A DNA stretch of 64,000 nt from Paraspadella gotoi (GCA_051294375.1 CM119268.1:21139869-21203868); one strand, 5' to 3'. Counted from the first letter of the stretch, positions 29,940-42,736 are shown. The notes: generated by a model not told the origin, from the letters alone. A program made the numbers and translations.

Positions 29940-30179
29940 CAATCTTCTTTTTTTCCCAAAGCTTGGGTAGTTTTTTGGTGGCAATTTTTTAGCCTTTGAA
30001 GCCGAGGAAAACATTGACCTCCGCGGCCTCTGAGTGAAAAAGAAAAGAAAAGAAAGGAAAAGAAAAGAAAAAGTAAAGAAAAGTTGAAAAAAAAAGAAAA
30101 AAAATAAGAGCCGCCTTTTGCTCAAAAGAGAAATTCTCTTTTCAAATGCTGATTAGTTTTAAAAACAGTTTTTTTTCCG

Positions 30180-30202
30180 ATCTCTCCTCTTATTTTCTTT
30201 CT

Positions 30203-30282
<80 letters not shown>

Positions 30283-30609
30283 CTCTTTCTCTCCTAAAAA
30301 AATTTATCATTCATCTCTCTCAGATATATATGTTCTCTCTCTCTCTCTCTCTCTCTCCTCTCTCTTCTCTCTCTATTCTTCTCTCTCCTTTTTCTCTCGC
30401 TAACTTTCCCTCTCTTCTCTTCTCTCAGATATATATTTTCCTCTCTCTCTCTATCACTGTTTTCAAATTTTCAAAAGACGTTTTCTGTGTAGAAAAGGTT
30501 AGTTTTTAATAAAAGATGGATGAAGGAATAAGTTGGACCAAAAAAAAGAGAGCGTGAGATAACTTATAATGTAGAGAGAGAGAGAAAGAGAGAGATGAGA
30601 GAGAGAGAG

Positions 30610-30677
<68 letters not shown>

Positions 30678-30960
30678 AAAGAGAGAGAGTTCTTTCATTA
30701 TCTAAGACGAATCTTGTTTGTTTCTCTTTCTCTTCCTCGTGGAAATGAAGCTTGAAGCCGAAATCTTCGGTGGAGTCATCCATCTTTTTCTGATCTGAAA
30801 ATGTCATTCGATATTACCCCCTCTCTCTCTCTCTCTCTCTCTCTCTTACTCTCTCTATCTCTCTCTCTCTCTCTCTCTCACTCTCTCTCTTTCTCACTCT
30901 CTCTTTCTCTCTCTCTCTCTCTCCCTCTTTCTCACTCTCTCTTCCTCATTTCCCTCATTC
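30180..30960. repeat. Cluster of CT and GA tracts in alternating strand sense
   Basis: CT-rich 30205-30280 and 30330-30445, GA-rich 30572-30690, CT-rich 30820-30945. The change of strand sense gives GA/CT inverted pairs able to form hairpins. Confidence 0.85.
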
Positions 30961-31044
30961 CATTTCGTTACAAATTGCTTCTCTCTTACAACGAAATTCT
31001 TTGACTCCTTCTCTCCCTCTTCGTTTCTTTTCAACTCAACGTCA

Positions 31045-31076
31045 TCATCACCAATGTCATCATCATCATCATCATT

Positions 31077-31126
<50 letters not shown>

Positions 31127-31195
31127 CAACATCATCATCATCATCATCATCATCATACTCATCATCATCATCATACTCATCATCATCGTCAACAA
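31045..31195. repeat. (TCA)n microsatellite
   Basis: About 150 bp of TCA triplets with a few TTA, CCA and CAA interruptions; poly-His in one frame, poly-Met on the minus strand. Confidence 0.95.
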
Positions 31196-31814
31196 CAATA
31201 TCATAATAAATAACAATCCTTCAATTTCAAATACTTTTCACTTATGGAAAAAGTATTTTAATTCATTTTTTAGCAAATGAATATTATATTCTGGTCCTAC
31301 TATGTCTCTTTTCCCTTTTTTCGTGATAATTAGTTTTCTTCCAAGTCCCACTTTTTTTTCCTAATTTCCAATTATTACTTTCTCCCTTTTCTTTCTTTAT
31401 CACAGAGACCCATTATTGCCCAAGATTCACACATTGGTTTCTGCTTCCGAGTATTTTGTTAGTCGTCGTCGTCGTTTTCCAAATCGTCGTAGTTGTTGTT
31501 GTTGTCGTTGTTGTGGTTCGTTTGTTGTCTTTTTTAATTCGTTTTATTTCCGTCGTTTTAAGCTTCACCTTTTGTCGCTTCAAATTTAATTTTATTAATC
31601 TTTATTTAAATTCATTTTCCTTTTTATATTTTCCTATTATTATTTTCCTTATGTACAGTGTACACTTTGAACATTGTACAGTGTATACATTGTACACTGT
31701 TGTTCTTTTCGTTTTTCTTTTCTTCATCTTTCTCTTTCTTTATTCTTCTTTTTCTTCTTTCAACGTCATCTTTTTTTGTTTATTTTAATCTTATTTTTAT
31801 ATTATTTTATTGTC

Positions 31815-32325
31815 ATCTTCATTCTCTTCTCTCATTGTCCTCATCATCCTCTTCTCTTATTGTCCTCTTTATCCTCCTCTCTTATTGTCCTCTTCATCCA
31901 CTTCTCTCATTGTCCTCATCATCCTCTTCTCTCATTGTCCTCTTCATCATCTTCTCTCATTGTCCTGTGGATAAGGCGCTAAGTGGGGCTGAAGAGTGCT
32001 ATCCATAACTTCTTTAACCCCCTCTAGCAGCCATGGAACGGGTCCTGGGCTTGGAACCAGGCTTGAGGGTTTTCTACGCCCCCAAGGTGGCTTACGGCTA
32101 TCCTCAGGTTGGCAATGAACCCGGTACCTAGTGTTCATGAGCTGATGGCTTTACTCAATGAGCCACTGGGTCATGACTGAAGGTGTCATGCCAATAGGCG
32201 GGGTGAACTTATGCAATGCCCGACTACAGTCCTCATCATCCTCTTCTCTCATTGTCCTCATCATCCTCTTCTTTCATTGTCCTCTTTATCCTCTTCTCTC
32301 ATTGTCCTCTTCATTTTCGTCTTCC
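31815..32325. repeat. 25-bp minisatellite split by a SINE-like copy
   Basis: Units built on cattgtcctcttcatcctct occur at 31815-31966 and resume at 32230-32325. The two halves are separated by the SINE-like copy at 31967-32229, so the insertion is younger than the array. The word gtcct flanks both sides, but it is also part of each unit, so it cannot be proved to be a target-site duplication. Confidence 0.8.
31967..32229 (-). repeat. tRNA-derived SINE-like copy
   Basis: Reverse-complement copy of the family at 51398-51677. It runs from gtggataaggcgctaagtgg (3' end of the element) to gcaatgcccgactaca (5' end), with the A-box region at gctttactcaatgagccac and a B-box region damaged by indels. 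It sits inside a minisatellite. Confidence 0.75.
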
Positions 32326-32534
32326 GTTGTTGTCGTCTTCATAGTAAACAGTTGAAGTCATGAGGCGTCGTCAAGGCGCGACCGGAACTGGTTTTTTTAT
32401 GAGGGCGTGGAGAAGGCGAAGGGAAACGCGATAGCGGTTCACTGTCAAGTTTTAATAAAAGTTATTACTCAACCGTTTAAAAATATGATAATATTAGTAT
32501 CATCGAAGATGGAATCAGACCCAGAAACAGAATC

Positions 32535-32788
32535 GGATCTGTGACTCGCTCATTGGATGAATCACTATTGGAATGGACCAATGAGAAGAGGGGCTTCATG
32601 CCATCGAAAAAATAAACCTCAGTCAATAATCCGATTAACCTGTATAAATACTGCCCATTTTTGTATTGATTCCATCTGTCTCAAATTCTCACACTGTCTT
32701 GCTTATCTTCTATCTGAGAATAAAATCCACTTTGGTTTCATGTTGAAATCTCTATCTACTTACTTAAATGTGGTGACAGGAGTAGAAT
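32535..32788 (+). mobile_element. Possible LTR with primer-binding-site-like sequence
   Basis: In order: a TATA-like motif gtataaata (32642-32650), a polyadenylation signal aataaa (32719-32724), and tggtgacaggagtagaatcg at 32771-32790. In Gypsy-type LTR retrotransposons the LTR carries a TATA box and AATAAA, and the primer-binding site just after it starts TGG; TGGTGAC-type sites are common in animals. The TG...CA ends are not clear and there is no gag or pol downstream within 400 bp, so a solo LTR or decayed remnant is the most I can support. The open frame spanning it is not recognised. Confidence 0.25.
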
Positions 32789-32939
32789 CGACAAACCACG
32801 ACTCCAACCAAAAGAAACAAAGCCTTGCCACTACGACCACACCTTTCAAGAAGATGGACCTCACTGTCAGAAGAAAAAGGACTAAATTATTTTTAGTTCA
32901 ACATTTTATTAAAACGCATATCAGATTTAATTTTTTTTA

Positions 32940-33210
32940 TTGTTGGATTTAAGATTAGAACAGGAAGATTTTATTTAAATATTTATATTTTTTTATTTTA
33001 AAAATAAAATTGTTTTAAAATTTATTTTAAAAATAATACCATTAAAATAATTAAAATATATAAGATCTTCTTCCGCTGAACGCGGTTTTCGAATCAAAGC
33101 TGAGCCACTGGCTTTACCCGCCTAACTTTCTCCTTTCGCCATTCCCGATGTTTGACGATGTTCTCTTCCGTTTATTTGTAATCTCCTTTCTCTCTCTCTC
33201 TCTCTCTCTC
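32940..33210. other. AT-rich stretch ending in (CT)n at a gap
   Basis: AT-rich to 33060, then mixed sequence, then CT dinucleotides at 33190-33210 that run into the 25-N gap (33211-33235). Confidence 0.6.
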
Positions 33211-33235
33211 NNNNNNNNNNNNNNNNNNNNNNNNN

Positions 33236-33425
33236 AAAAAGAGAGAGATCCACGCGTTTAAAGTAGGACCGACAAAAAACGATGAATGAGATTGAGAAGT
33301 GCAAAAAAAAGGAAAAAAATAATTAAAAGAAGAAAAAATGAATCACTGTAAAACTCTAAACTTACTTTCCTTCTTCTTCACCTTCGTATCATCTTCCTTA
33401 CTTTTTATCTAAACTTTTCTTCATT
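33236..33425 (+). repeat. Segment 'a', copy 1
   Basis: Starts aaaaagagagagatccacgc right after a 25-N gap and ends actttttatctaaacttttc. Present again at 44353-44542 and, noisier, at 47497-47690, all on the plus strand. Here and at 47497 it runs directly into the arm that begins agaattcgaaaatatcgatc; at 44353 it runs instead into the B inverted repeat. Confidence 0.85.
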
Positions 33426-33551
33426 TTTTTAGAATTCGAAAATATCGATCGATGCCAATTAAAAAGTCAACAGAAATCTCGTTGTCGCAAAAGGGATGGG
33501 ATGAGAGGGGGAGAGAGATTGCCGAGAACAGATCGAAGACAAAAAACAGCG

Positions 33552-33625
<74 letters not shown>

Positions 33626-34020
33626 AAAGGCGTCAAAAATAACGAAAAAAAGGTTCTAAAAGCAAACAATCCAAGCATAAAAAGAAAGAAAAAATCCGCA
33701 TTGGTTAGGGACGCGGAAAAGCGCTGATAAATGAAATTCGAATAACGAGTGAGTGTGGCGAGTGCGAAAGACAGACAGAGACGAGAGACATACAGAAAGG
33801 AGAGATGGAATTTTTGAATGAAATAGCGCGGCGCAAAGCAGTCTCTCTATTTTTTTATACTGTCTGATTTTCATTCGTTGTTGTTGAATGAGTTTTTTCA
33901 ATTTTATTTCCCTCTTTCTTTTTAACATTTTTAAATTTTTAATTTTAGTTATTTTCTTAAAATCTGTTTTCTCCCTTCCTGTTTTTCACTTTTTATACCC
34001 TTTTCTTCTTCTCTCCTCTT

Positions 34021-34053
<33 letters not shown>

Positions 34054-34692
34054 GCTCTCCTCTCTCCTCTCCTCTCTCTCCTTTCTCTCTTTGTATTTGC
34101 CTATTTTCTCGCCTTTTCTCTTTTTTCATATTTTCTCTCGTTCATCTCATCTTCATTCGAACGAACGAAATCGAATTGAAATGTCACATGACTAACGCAT
34201 CAGGGCATTAAATTATTTCAAAAGGGTAGTCGCGGCAAAGTATCTCTCTCTTTATCTGTGTCATTAAATCTTTCTTTTTATTCATTTTAACCATTTTCAA
34301 TAATTTTTTAATTTATCATTTTAATACAATTCCTGGCATCGTTTCAAGAATGGATGGTCTCAATGGTCTTTGTTCCATTGAAGTTTAAACAGGGGACGCA
34401 GTAATCATTCATAAACGTTCTTTATTTTGCGATCAATAAGGCAATGTTTTGTATTTAGTAAAATATTACCAATTTTTTTAACATTTAAAAAACTTTTAAT
34501 GCTCTTCAATGTCTATCCATGTCACTCAAAACCGAAGTCAATAACAAGCCTACCACTAAATTTTAAACCCTATAACCCAACTTGTAAAAACTCTTGACTT
34601 TCTAGCTCCACTAATAAAAAAACCACTGTTATTCTTATCTCATTGTGTTTTTGTGCAGAAGCAATCAAAAAGCTTTTCCATTTTTCCTTTCT

Positions 34693-34777
<85 letters not shown>

Positions 34778-35689
34778 CTTTCGCGAGCACACCCGTCATG
34801 TTTGAGAAGCATGTCGGACTCGTATTTCGTTTTATCCTCCGTCGTTCGACCGATCTGAGCGGAAAGGGCGCGGGTCCAACGTGGCCCAGGTTTTTAGCTC
34901 GTAAGATGATGGACCGCGTTGGCAGGCGTTCGAATCTGTGAAAACGTTAAAATATTTTCATTTCGTATTGGACGATGATAATTGCAAATTCGCTCGGTTT
35001 CTTTCCATTTTCTTTGAAATATTCCTTTAATTTCTTTAAAAATGTATTGTTGTGTCAAATCTTTCTTTCCGTTTTAAATAAAATTTAAATGATAAAATCG
35101 TTTAATTATTTGCTAACTAATCTTTCCCGATATTTAAAAACCAAAACAAATTACATGTAAAAATTCCCAATTTAGTTTTACACTTCTTCGTTAAAAATAT
35201 TGAGAGACCAAAAAACAACCAGCGAGAAACGCTAAAACTCAAGGCAAAACGAAACCTGACAACGACCGACAACGACGACAACGGGACGACGACAAACGCA
35301 TTGTCGAACGATAAAGAAAACAGTCTTGGTCACAGAACCAAAAATAATCCCAACCTTCTCGTTTTGCTATCTTTTATTCGCAGAAGCAATGAAAAAAAGG
35401 CAAAATAACAACAGGAAAACAGAAAAAATAAAGGAAAAAGAAAAAAAATAGAAAAAAGTTATTGAAACCCTTAAGTTATCGCTGAAGCTTCTGCCAACAT
35501 CTTTCTTTTTGCCGCAAATTCTGACAGAATCAATGGCGCAATTGCAGTTCAAGTGTTAGAAATTGATTCAACGAAAAAAGTCATTTCTTATTAAATTGCA
35601 AAAAATCGTTTAGACTTGGCAAATAATATTAGCTCTTATTCTTCCCAGAACGCCCCATTTCATCTTTAAAATAATTTATTTTTTAGTTT

Positions 35690-35960
35690 AAAAGATTGAG
35701 TTTGGAAGTTAGGCACGTTAGGGATTAGGTTAGTGATTATGGTTAGGGATTAGGTTAGTGATTAAGGTTAGGGAAGTATGATTTAAGGTTAGATTGTCCA
35801 TGATTAAGGTTAGGGATTAGGTTAGTGATTAAGGTTAGGGTTGGTTATATTAAGGTTGAATAGTAGTAATTAAGGTTAGCGGGAATTAGGTTCAGTGATT
35901 AAGGTTTAGAGATTTGGTTAGTTGATTGTTAAAGGTTAAGGTTAAAAAGTAAAGGTTAAT
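35690..35960 (+). repeat. Telomere-related minisatellite, noisy copy
   Basis: ttagggattaggttagtgat repeats with many irregular insertions; reverse complement of the regular 25-bp array at 41655-41875. Confidence 0.8.
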
Positions 35961-37014
35961 GCTTAAAAACTATGGTCATCAGGCGTTTTAAGTCTAGATT
36001 AGGCTTAGGAATTTAAGCTTAGCAGAATTAGGTCATAAGCTTTGATACATATATTTTAAGGTAAAATATTTAAAGTTAAAAATTGCACATAAAAAAAAAA
36101 TAAGGCACTCTGGGCAAAAAGAGCAGCCGAAATATCTAATACTGTTTCAGCTTTTGATAATCATAGCGTCACACGCTTCGCTGGGTCCTTTGCGAAAACT
36201 CGAAGCAAAAAAAGAGAACCGATTCCCATCTTGAGGTTGAGCGAAGTAAGTCAAAGCGGAAAGAGAAAAGGTAGAATAAAAACAATGGAACGAGCAGCCT
36301 AATAATGTAAAAATTGTCTAAAATAAGAAACTGCGGAAGAAAGAGGAAAACGACAACGTACAACTATTTCTTTTTCCTCTACTTCGATTAACTTCAAAAG
36401 GAGGAAGAGAAAGAGAAAGAGAGAGAAAAAGCGATAGGAAGAAGGGGACAATGGATAAAGCAATAAAAGAAAGTTTTCCATCATTTCTAATATTTACTAA
36501 ATAAAAAAAAACTATTTTATTCTGGGATGTCTCTTTTTTAAACGTCCACGCACTTCAATAGTGTACTTTATGTTTGTCCCCGTCTCATGTCTCTGTCTCT
36601 GCTCTCTCTCTCTCTCGTCCCTTCCCTTTCTACATCTCAATTGCCCTTGAAAACAACTTTTTCCATTTTCTTTATAAATGATAAGAATCGAATATTAATG
36701 TTGTTCTATGAGTTTTTAAAATAAAAAATAATCAATTAATAAATAATATAATAATAAATAATAACTATAATAATAAATAATATATAATAATAATAATATA
36801 ATAAAAATAATAATAATAACAACAATAATAATGTTCTTATTTAATGATTAAGCAAATCCTCCATTTTTTTTCAATTTTCTACATTTTTTTCTAAAATCTT
36901 TTACTTTTACATCTATATCATATATATCCTATACCTTAATAAAAAATTTCTCTCGCGTTCCTTGTTTAGGCTTTCCTATTTTGAATTCTTTTATTTTTAA
37001 AGTTTTTAAATGTT

Positions 37015-37290
37015 CTCATTCTTTCTTTAAATCTCGCCTCTTTCTTGTAAATCTCCTCTTTCTTTTAAAATCTGCCTTTTTCTTTAAATCTCCTCTTCTT
37101 TAAATCTCCTCTTTCTTTAAATCTCCTCTTTCTGTTAAATCTCCTCTCTTCTTTAAATCTCCGTCTTTCTTTAACAATCCCTCTTTCTTTAATCTCCTCT
37201 TTCTTTACAATCTCCTCTTTCTTTTAAATTTCTCATCTTTCTTTAAATCTCCTCTTCTTTTAAATCTACCTCTTTCTTTCATTTTTTCTC
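37015..37290 (+). repeat. 17-bp minisatellite (aaatctcctctttcttt)n
   Basis: About fifteen units with indels. The right-arm partner at 40375-40640 is interrupted by an N gap (40418-40595). Confidence 0.85.
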
Positions 37291-38232
37291 ATTTGTTTCA
37301 CAAAAATGAAACCTTTGTTTCGGGGCTTGCAGGATAATTATAGCGTCGAAAAACACAAATAAAATTCGATTTGGAAATAAACAGAATCAGAAAAATAGAA
37401 AGCAACTTTAGAATTCAAAGTTTTTATTAAAATTTAATTATTTTCTTAGTTTTTAGGCACTAGTAAAATAGCCATCTAGAATGTTGCTCTCGAGTTTAAA
37501 AAATCGTTATTTCAGACTACAACAATAATAATTAAAACGTTTAGACGGTATAATTATTTCAACGTACGCAGATATGTTTTACTCTTATCTTAGGAAATTA
37601 AAGAAACTACATTATATTTGCAGTAATATTTGTTTGAAAAAAGTATTTACATACAAAGGCATCAAATAAATATTTTAACATCTCTCAAGCTTATTATATT
37701 TCACCCTAACGTGAAACAAGTAAATAGCATATACATATAAATACGTATTTACAAATAAAAAATATTTTTTTTTTGGGGAGATAGAAAGTAGAGAAAATAT
37801 TAAGAATGAAATTTAAGCTGAATTAAAAACAAGTGAAATTAATGAAGAAAAAAAACAGACAAACACATACAAAACCACAAATGAGAGAAAAAGGAGTGAC
37901 ATTTGGTTTTATGTCATGTCATCTCATCTCAGTGAACAATGTCAGATCACCGAAAACGACGATTCACTGAAACCTATTTCCTCCTTTATGAGGTTCTTAC
38001 GCGTCACGCACTTGGACGACGACTACGACGACAACGACGACAACAACAACAACAACGAGGTGAGGGAGAAATAAAATCCTTTTTTCCCGCATTTCTTCCC
38101 CTCTGCCTTGCAGTAATAAATCCTCTTCTTTTCCTTTTTTTTCTTTTTCTAAACTGGTTTGTTTGTTTATGTTATCTTTCTTTCTTTCTTTCTTTTCTTT
38201 TTTTCTTTTCTTTCTTTTCTTTCTTTTTTTTC

Positions 38233-38284
<52 letters not shown>

Positions 38285-38799
38285 TTTACTGGCCTTCTTT
38301 CTCTCTTTGTCCTGTCTCGTTTTCTGTCAATTTTTCTTTATTACTTAGCGACTCGCTCTCTCTCTCTCTCCTCTTTCCCAGCAAGCAAAACAAAATTGCC
38401 ACCTGTGACCCGTAGGAATGGAAAAACGAATAAAGTCCCGTCGCTTCTGTAGAAGAGAAAAAAAATGGATGATTTATTTGGAGAAAAAAATAGTACTAAG
38501 AGAAAGAGGAATCTTTTATTATTACCAAATTGTTTTAGTTACAATTCTAGTTAATAAACAATAAATTGAATAAGGATTTAGTAAAGGAACCTTTTTTTTG
38601 CCGTTAGCTGCCTGGTGAAGAGAAATAAGTAATTGTAAAATTGAAGAAATTATGTAGATACAATATAAGGTAACATAGTAAGTACCACTAAATAATATAT
38701 TTGGAAACTCAAATAGCTACTATATTTTATGAAAATAACAACTAAGTCATTGACGGATAATTAAATTCGGTGACTTGACGGAATGACAAAAGAAACGAG

Positions 38800-38802
<3 letters not shown>

Positions 38803-38882
<80 letters not shown>

Positions 38883-38907
38883 CATCTCTCTCTCTCTCTC
38901 TCTCTCC
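38803..38907. repeat. GA/CT hinge of the palindrome
   Basis: About 80 bp of GA dinucleotides, a short cagagagacat segment, then about 22 bp of CT dinucleotides. Arms meet here with no unique spacer. The two halves of the hinge differ greatly in length. Confidence 0.9.
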
Positions 38908-39426
38908 CCTCGTTTCTTTTGTCATTCCGTCAAGTCACCGAATTTAATTATCCGTCAATGACTTAGTTGTTATTTTCATAAAATATAGTAGCTATTTGAG
39001 TTTCCAAATATATTATTTAGTGGTACTTACTATGTTACCTTATATTGTATCTACATAATTTCTTCAATTTTACAATTACTTATTTCTCTTCACCAGGCAG
39101 CTAACGGCAAAAAAAAGGTTCCTTCTACTAAATCCTTATTCAAGTTATATTGTTTATTAACTAGAATTGTAACTAAACAATTTGGTAATAAATAAAAGAT
39201 TCCTCTTTCTCTTAGTACTATTTTTTCTCCAAATAAATCATCCATTTTTTTCTCTCTTCTACAGAAGCGACGGGACTTTATTCGTTTTCCATTCCTAGGG
39301 TCACAGGTGGCAATTTTGTTTTGCTTGCTGGGAAAGAGAGGGAGAGAGAGAGAGCGAGTCGCTAAGTAATAAAGAAAAATTGACAGAAAACGAGACAGGG
39401 ACAAAGAGAGAAAGAAGGCCAGTAAA

Positions 39427-39506
<80 letters not shown>

Positions 39507-40812
39507 ATAACATAAACAAACAAACCAGTTTAGAAAAAGAAAAAAAAGGAAAAGAAGAGGATTTATTACTGCAAGGCAGAGGGGAAGAAATGCGGGAAAA
39601 AAGGATTTTATTTCTCCCTCACCTCGTTGTTGTTGTTGTTGTCGTCGTTGTCGTCGTAGTCGTCGTCCAAGTCGTGACGCGTAAGAACCTCATAAAGGAG
39701 GAAATAGGTTTCAGTGAATCGTCGTTTCGGTGATCTGACATTGTTCACTGAGATGAGATGACATGACATAAAACCCAAATGTCACTCCTTTTTCTCTCAT
39801 TTGTGCGTTTGTATGTGTTTGTCTGTTTTTTTTTCTTCATTAATTTCACTTGTTTTTAATCAGCTTAAGATTTCATTCTTAATATTTTCTCTACTTTCTA
39901 TCTCCCCAAAAAAAAAATATTTTTTATTTGTAAATACGTATTTATATGTATATGTATTTACTTGTTTCACCGTTAGGGTGAAATATAATAAGCTTGAGAG
40001 ATGTTAAAATATTTATTTGATGCCTTTGTATGTAAATACTTTTTTAAACAAATATTACTGCAAATATAATGTAGTTTCTTTAATTTCCTAAGAATAAGAG
40101 TAAAACATATCTGGTACTTGATAATTATACCTCTAAACGTTTAATTATTATTGTTGTATCTGAAATAACATTTTTTAACTCGAGAGCACCATTCTAATGG
40201 CTATTTTACTAGTCTAAAAACTAAGAAAATAATTAAATTTTAATAAAAACTTTGAATTCTAAAGTTGCTTTCTATTTTCTGATTTTTTATTTCAAATCAA
40301 TTTTATTTGTGTTTTCGACGTAATATTATCTGAAGCCAAAAAGGTTTCATTTTTGTGAAACAAATGAGAAAAAAATGAAAGAAAGAGGAGATTTAAAGAA
40401 AGAGGAGATTTAAAGAANNNNNNNNNNNNNNNNNNNNNNNNNNNNNNNNNNNNNNNNNNNNNNNNNNNNNNNNNNNNNNNNNNNNNNNNNNNNNNNNNNN
40501 NNNNNNNNNNNNNNNNNNNNNNNNNNNNNNNNNNNNNNNNNNNNNNNNNNNNNNNNNNNNNNNNNNNNNNNNNNNNNNNNNNNNNNNNNNNNNNNTTTAA
40601 AGAAAGAGGAGATTTAAAGAAAGATGAGATTTAAAAATTTAAAAATAAAAGAATTCAAAAATAGAAAGCCTAAAAAGGACGCGAGAAGAAATTTTATTAA
40701 GGTATAGATATATATATATAGATTTAAAAAGTAAAAGATTTTAGAAAAAAATGTAGAAAATTAAAAAAAATGGAGGATTTCTTATCATTAATAAAACAAT
40801 TATTATTGTTGT

Positions 40813-40823
40813 TATTATTATTA

Positions 40824-40909
<86 letters not shown>
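40813..40909. repeat. (TTA)n microsatellite
   Basis: Nearly pure TTA triplets. The left-arm equivalent (36720-36835) is an irregular mix of AAT, AATA and AAC words. Confidence 0.95.
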
Positions 40910-41011
40910 TTATTTTTAAAAACTCATAGACACATTAATATTATTCTTATCATTTATAAAAAATGGAAAAAGGTTTTTCAAGGGCAATTGAGAATGTAGA
41001 AAGGGAAGGAC

Positions 41012-41043
<32 letters not shown>

Positions 41044-41654
41044 CGGGGACAAACATAAAGTACCTATTGAAGCGTGGACGTTTAAAAAAAGACACCCAGA
41101 ATAAAATAGTTTTTTTTTTATTTAGTAAAATTAGAAATGAATGAAAACTTTTTTTATTCTTTATCCGATTGTCCCCTTTTCTATCCTTTTTCTCTCTCTT
41201 TCTCTTTCTCTTCCTCCTTTTGAAGTTAATCGAAGTAGAGGAAAGAAATAGTTACGTGTCGTTTTCCTCTTTTCCCAGTTTCTATTTTACAATTTTTTAC
41301 ATTATTAGCTCTCGTTCCATTGTTTTATTCTACCTTTTCTTTCCGACTTTGACTTACTTCGCTCACTCAAATGGAATCGTTCTCTTTTTTTCTTCGATTT
41401 TCCAAAGACCCAGCGAAGCGGTGACCATGATTATCAAAAGCTGAAACAGTATTAGATATTTCGGCTCTCTTTTCCCAGAGTGCCTTATTTTTTTTATTCA
41501 ATTTTAACTTTAATATTTTACCTAAATATATTATCAAGCTTATGACCTAATTCCTAAGCTTAATTCCTAAGCCTAATCTAACTTTAAACCCTGATCCATA
41601 ATTTTTAACATTAACCTTTAACTTTTAACCTTAACCTTTAACAATCACTAACCA

Positions 41655-41875
41655 AATCTCTAACCTTAATCACTAACCTAATCCCTAACCTTAATTACTA
41701 AACTAATTCCTAACCTTAATCACTAACCTAATCCCTAACCTTAATCACTAACCTAATCCCTAACCTTAATCACTAACCTAATCCCTAACCTTAATCACTA
41801 ACCTAATCCCTAACCTTAATCACTAACCTAATCCCTAACCTTAATCACTAACCTAATCCCTAACCCTAACTTCCA
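41655..41875 (-). repeat. 25-bp telomere-related minisatellite
   Basis: About nine units of 25 bp, made of cactaacctaatccctaacc plus ttaat. Each unit holds two or three TAACC words, one of them CCCTAA, the vertebrate/lophotrochozoan-type telomere hexamer. It is not a true telomere because perfect hexamer arrays are absent. Less regular related sequence extends from 41600. Confidence 0.85.
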
Positions 41876-42549
41876 ACTCAATCTTTAACTAAAAAATAAA
41901 TTATTTTAAAGATGAAATGGGGCGTTCTGGGAAAATAAGGCTAATATTATTTGCCAAGTCTAAACATTTTTTGCAATTTAATAAAATGACTTTTTTCGTT
42001 GATAATTTCTAACACTTGAACTGCAATTGCGCCATTGATTCGTCAGAATTTGCAAAAAGAAAGATGTTGGCAGAAGCTTCAGCGATAACTTAAGGTTTTC
42101 AAATAACTTTTTCTATTTTTTTTCTTTTTCCTTTATTTTTTCGTTTTCCTTTGTTTTTCCTTTTTTTCATTGCTTCTCAATAAAAGAACAAAAACGAGAA
42201 GTTGGGATTATTTTTGGTTCTGTGACCAAACGTGTTTTCTTTATCGTTCGACATCGTTGTCGTCGTCGTTGTCGTCGTTGTCGTCGTTGTCGTCGTTGCC
42301 TTGAGTTTAGGTTTTCTGGTTGTTTTTGGTCTTCAATATTTTTAAACGAAGAAAGTTAAAATAAATTGGGAATTTTTAATGTAATTGTTTTGGTTTTTAA
42401 ATCGGGAAAGATTATTACAAAATTAAACGATTTTATCATTTAAATTTTATTTAAACGAAAGGAAAGATTTGACACAACAATACATTTTTAAAGAAATTAA
42501 AGGAATATTTCAAAGAAAAATGAAAGAAACCGAATTTCAATTATCATCG

Positions 42550-42731
42550 TCAATACGAAATGAAAATATTTAACGTTTTACAGATTCGAACGCCTGCAAC
42601 GGCGTCCATGATCTTACGACTAAAAACCTGGGCCACGTTGACCCGCCCTTTCCGCTCGATCGGTCGAAACGACGGAGGAAAAACGAAAATACGATCCGAC
42701 ATGTTCTCAAAACATGACGGGTGTGCTCGCG
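42550..42731. other. Conserved GC-rich island, possible exon, strand uncertain
   Basis: This GC-rich segment is preserved in all three copies of the arm (34790-34945, here, 49300-49450). On the plus strand aacgttttacag (42572-42583) is a fair splice acceptor and the following frame reads IRTPATASMILRLKTWATL and onward until it enters (GA)n. On the minus strand ATG at 42700-42702 opens a frame beginning MSDRIFVFPPSFRPIERKG that ends at TGA 42550-42552. Both look like mixed-composition protein. No family is recognised. The noisy copies have frame-breaking indels. Confidence 0.25.
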
Positions 42732-42733
42732 AA

Positions 42734-42736
<3 letters not shown>

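Larger units (their letters stand above)
33426..38802 (+). repeat. Giant inverted duplication, left arm (A)
   Basis: The reverse complement of this arm is found at 38908-44040 over its whole length. Matching landmarks, left against right: gaattcgaaaatatcgatcg (33432 / 44033), the GC-rich island (34790-34945 / 42560-42740), the telomere-related minisatellite (35690-35960 / 41600-41880), aaatctcctctttcttt units (37040-37280 / 40375-40640), (TTTC)n (38222-38284 / 39429-39507), and the innermost gacggaatgacaaaagaaac (38778 / 38913). The left arm is ungapped but carries many extra single bases relative to the right arm. No complete gene is recognised in it. Confidence 0.9.

Noticed and set aside
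32557-32952. 131-codon plus frame
   Set aside because: It crosses the TATA and AATAAA signals of the LTR-like segment and has no recognisable domain; probably fortuitous.
41655-41875. Chromosome-end telomere
   Set aside because: The period is 25 bp, not 6; it is interstitial; and it occurs in inverted copies inside larger repeats.
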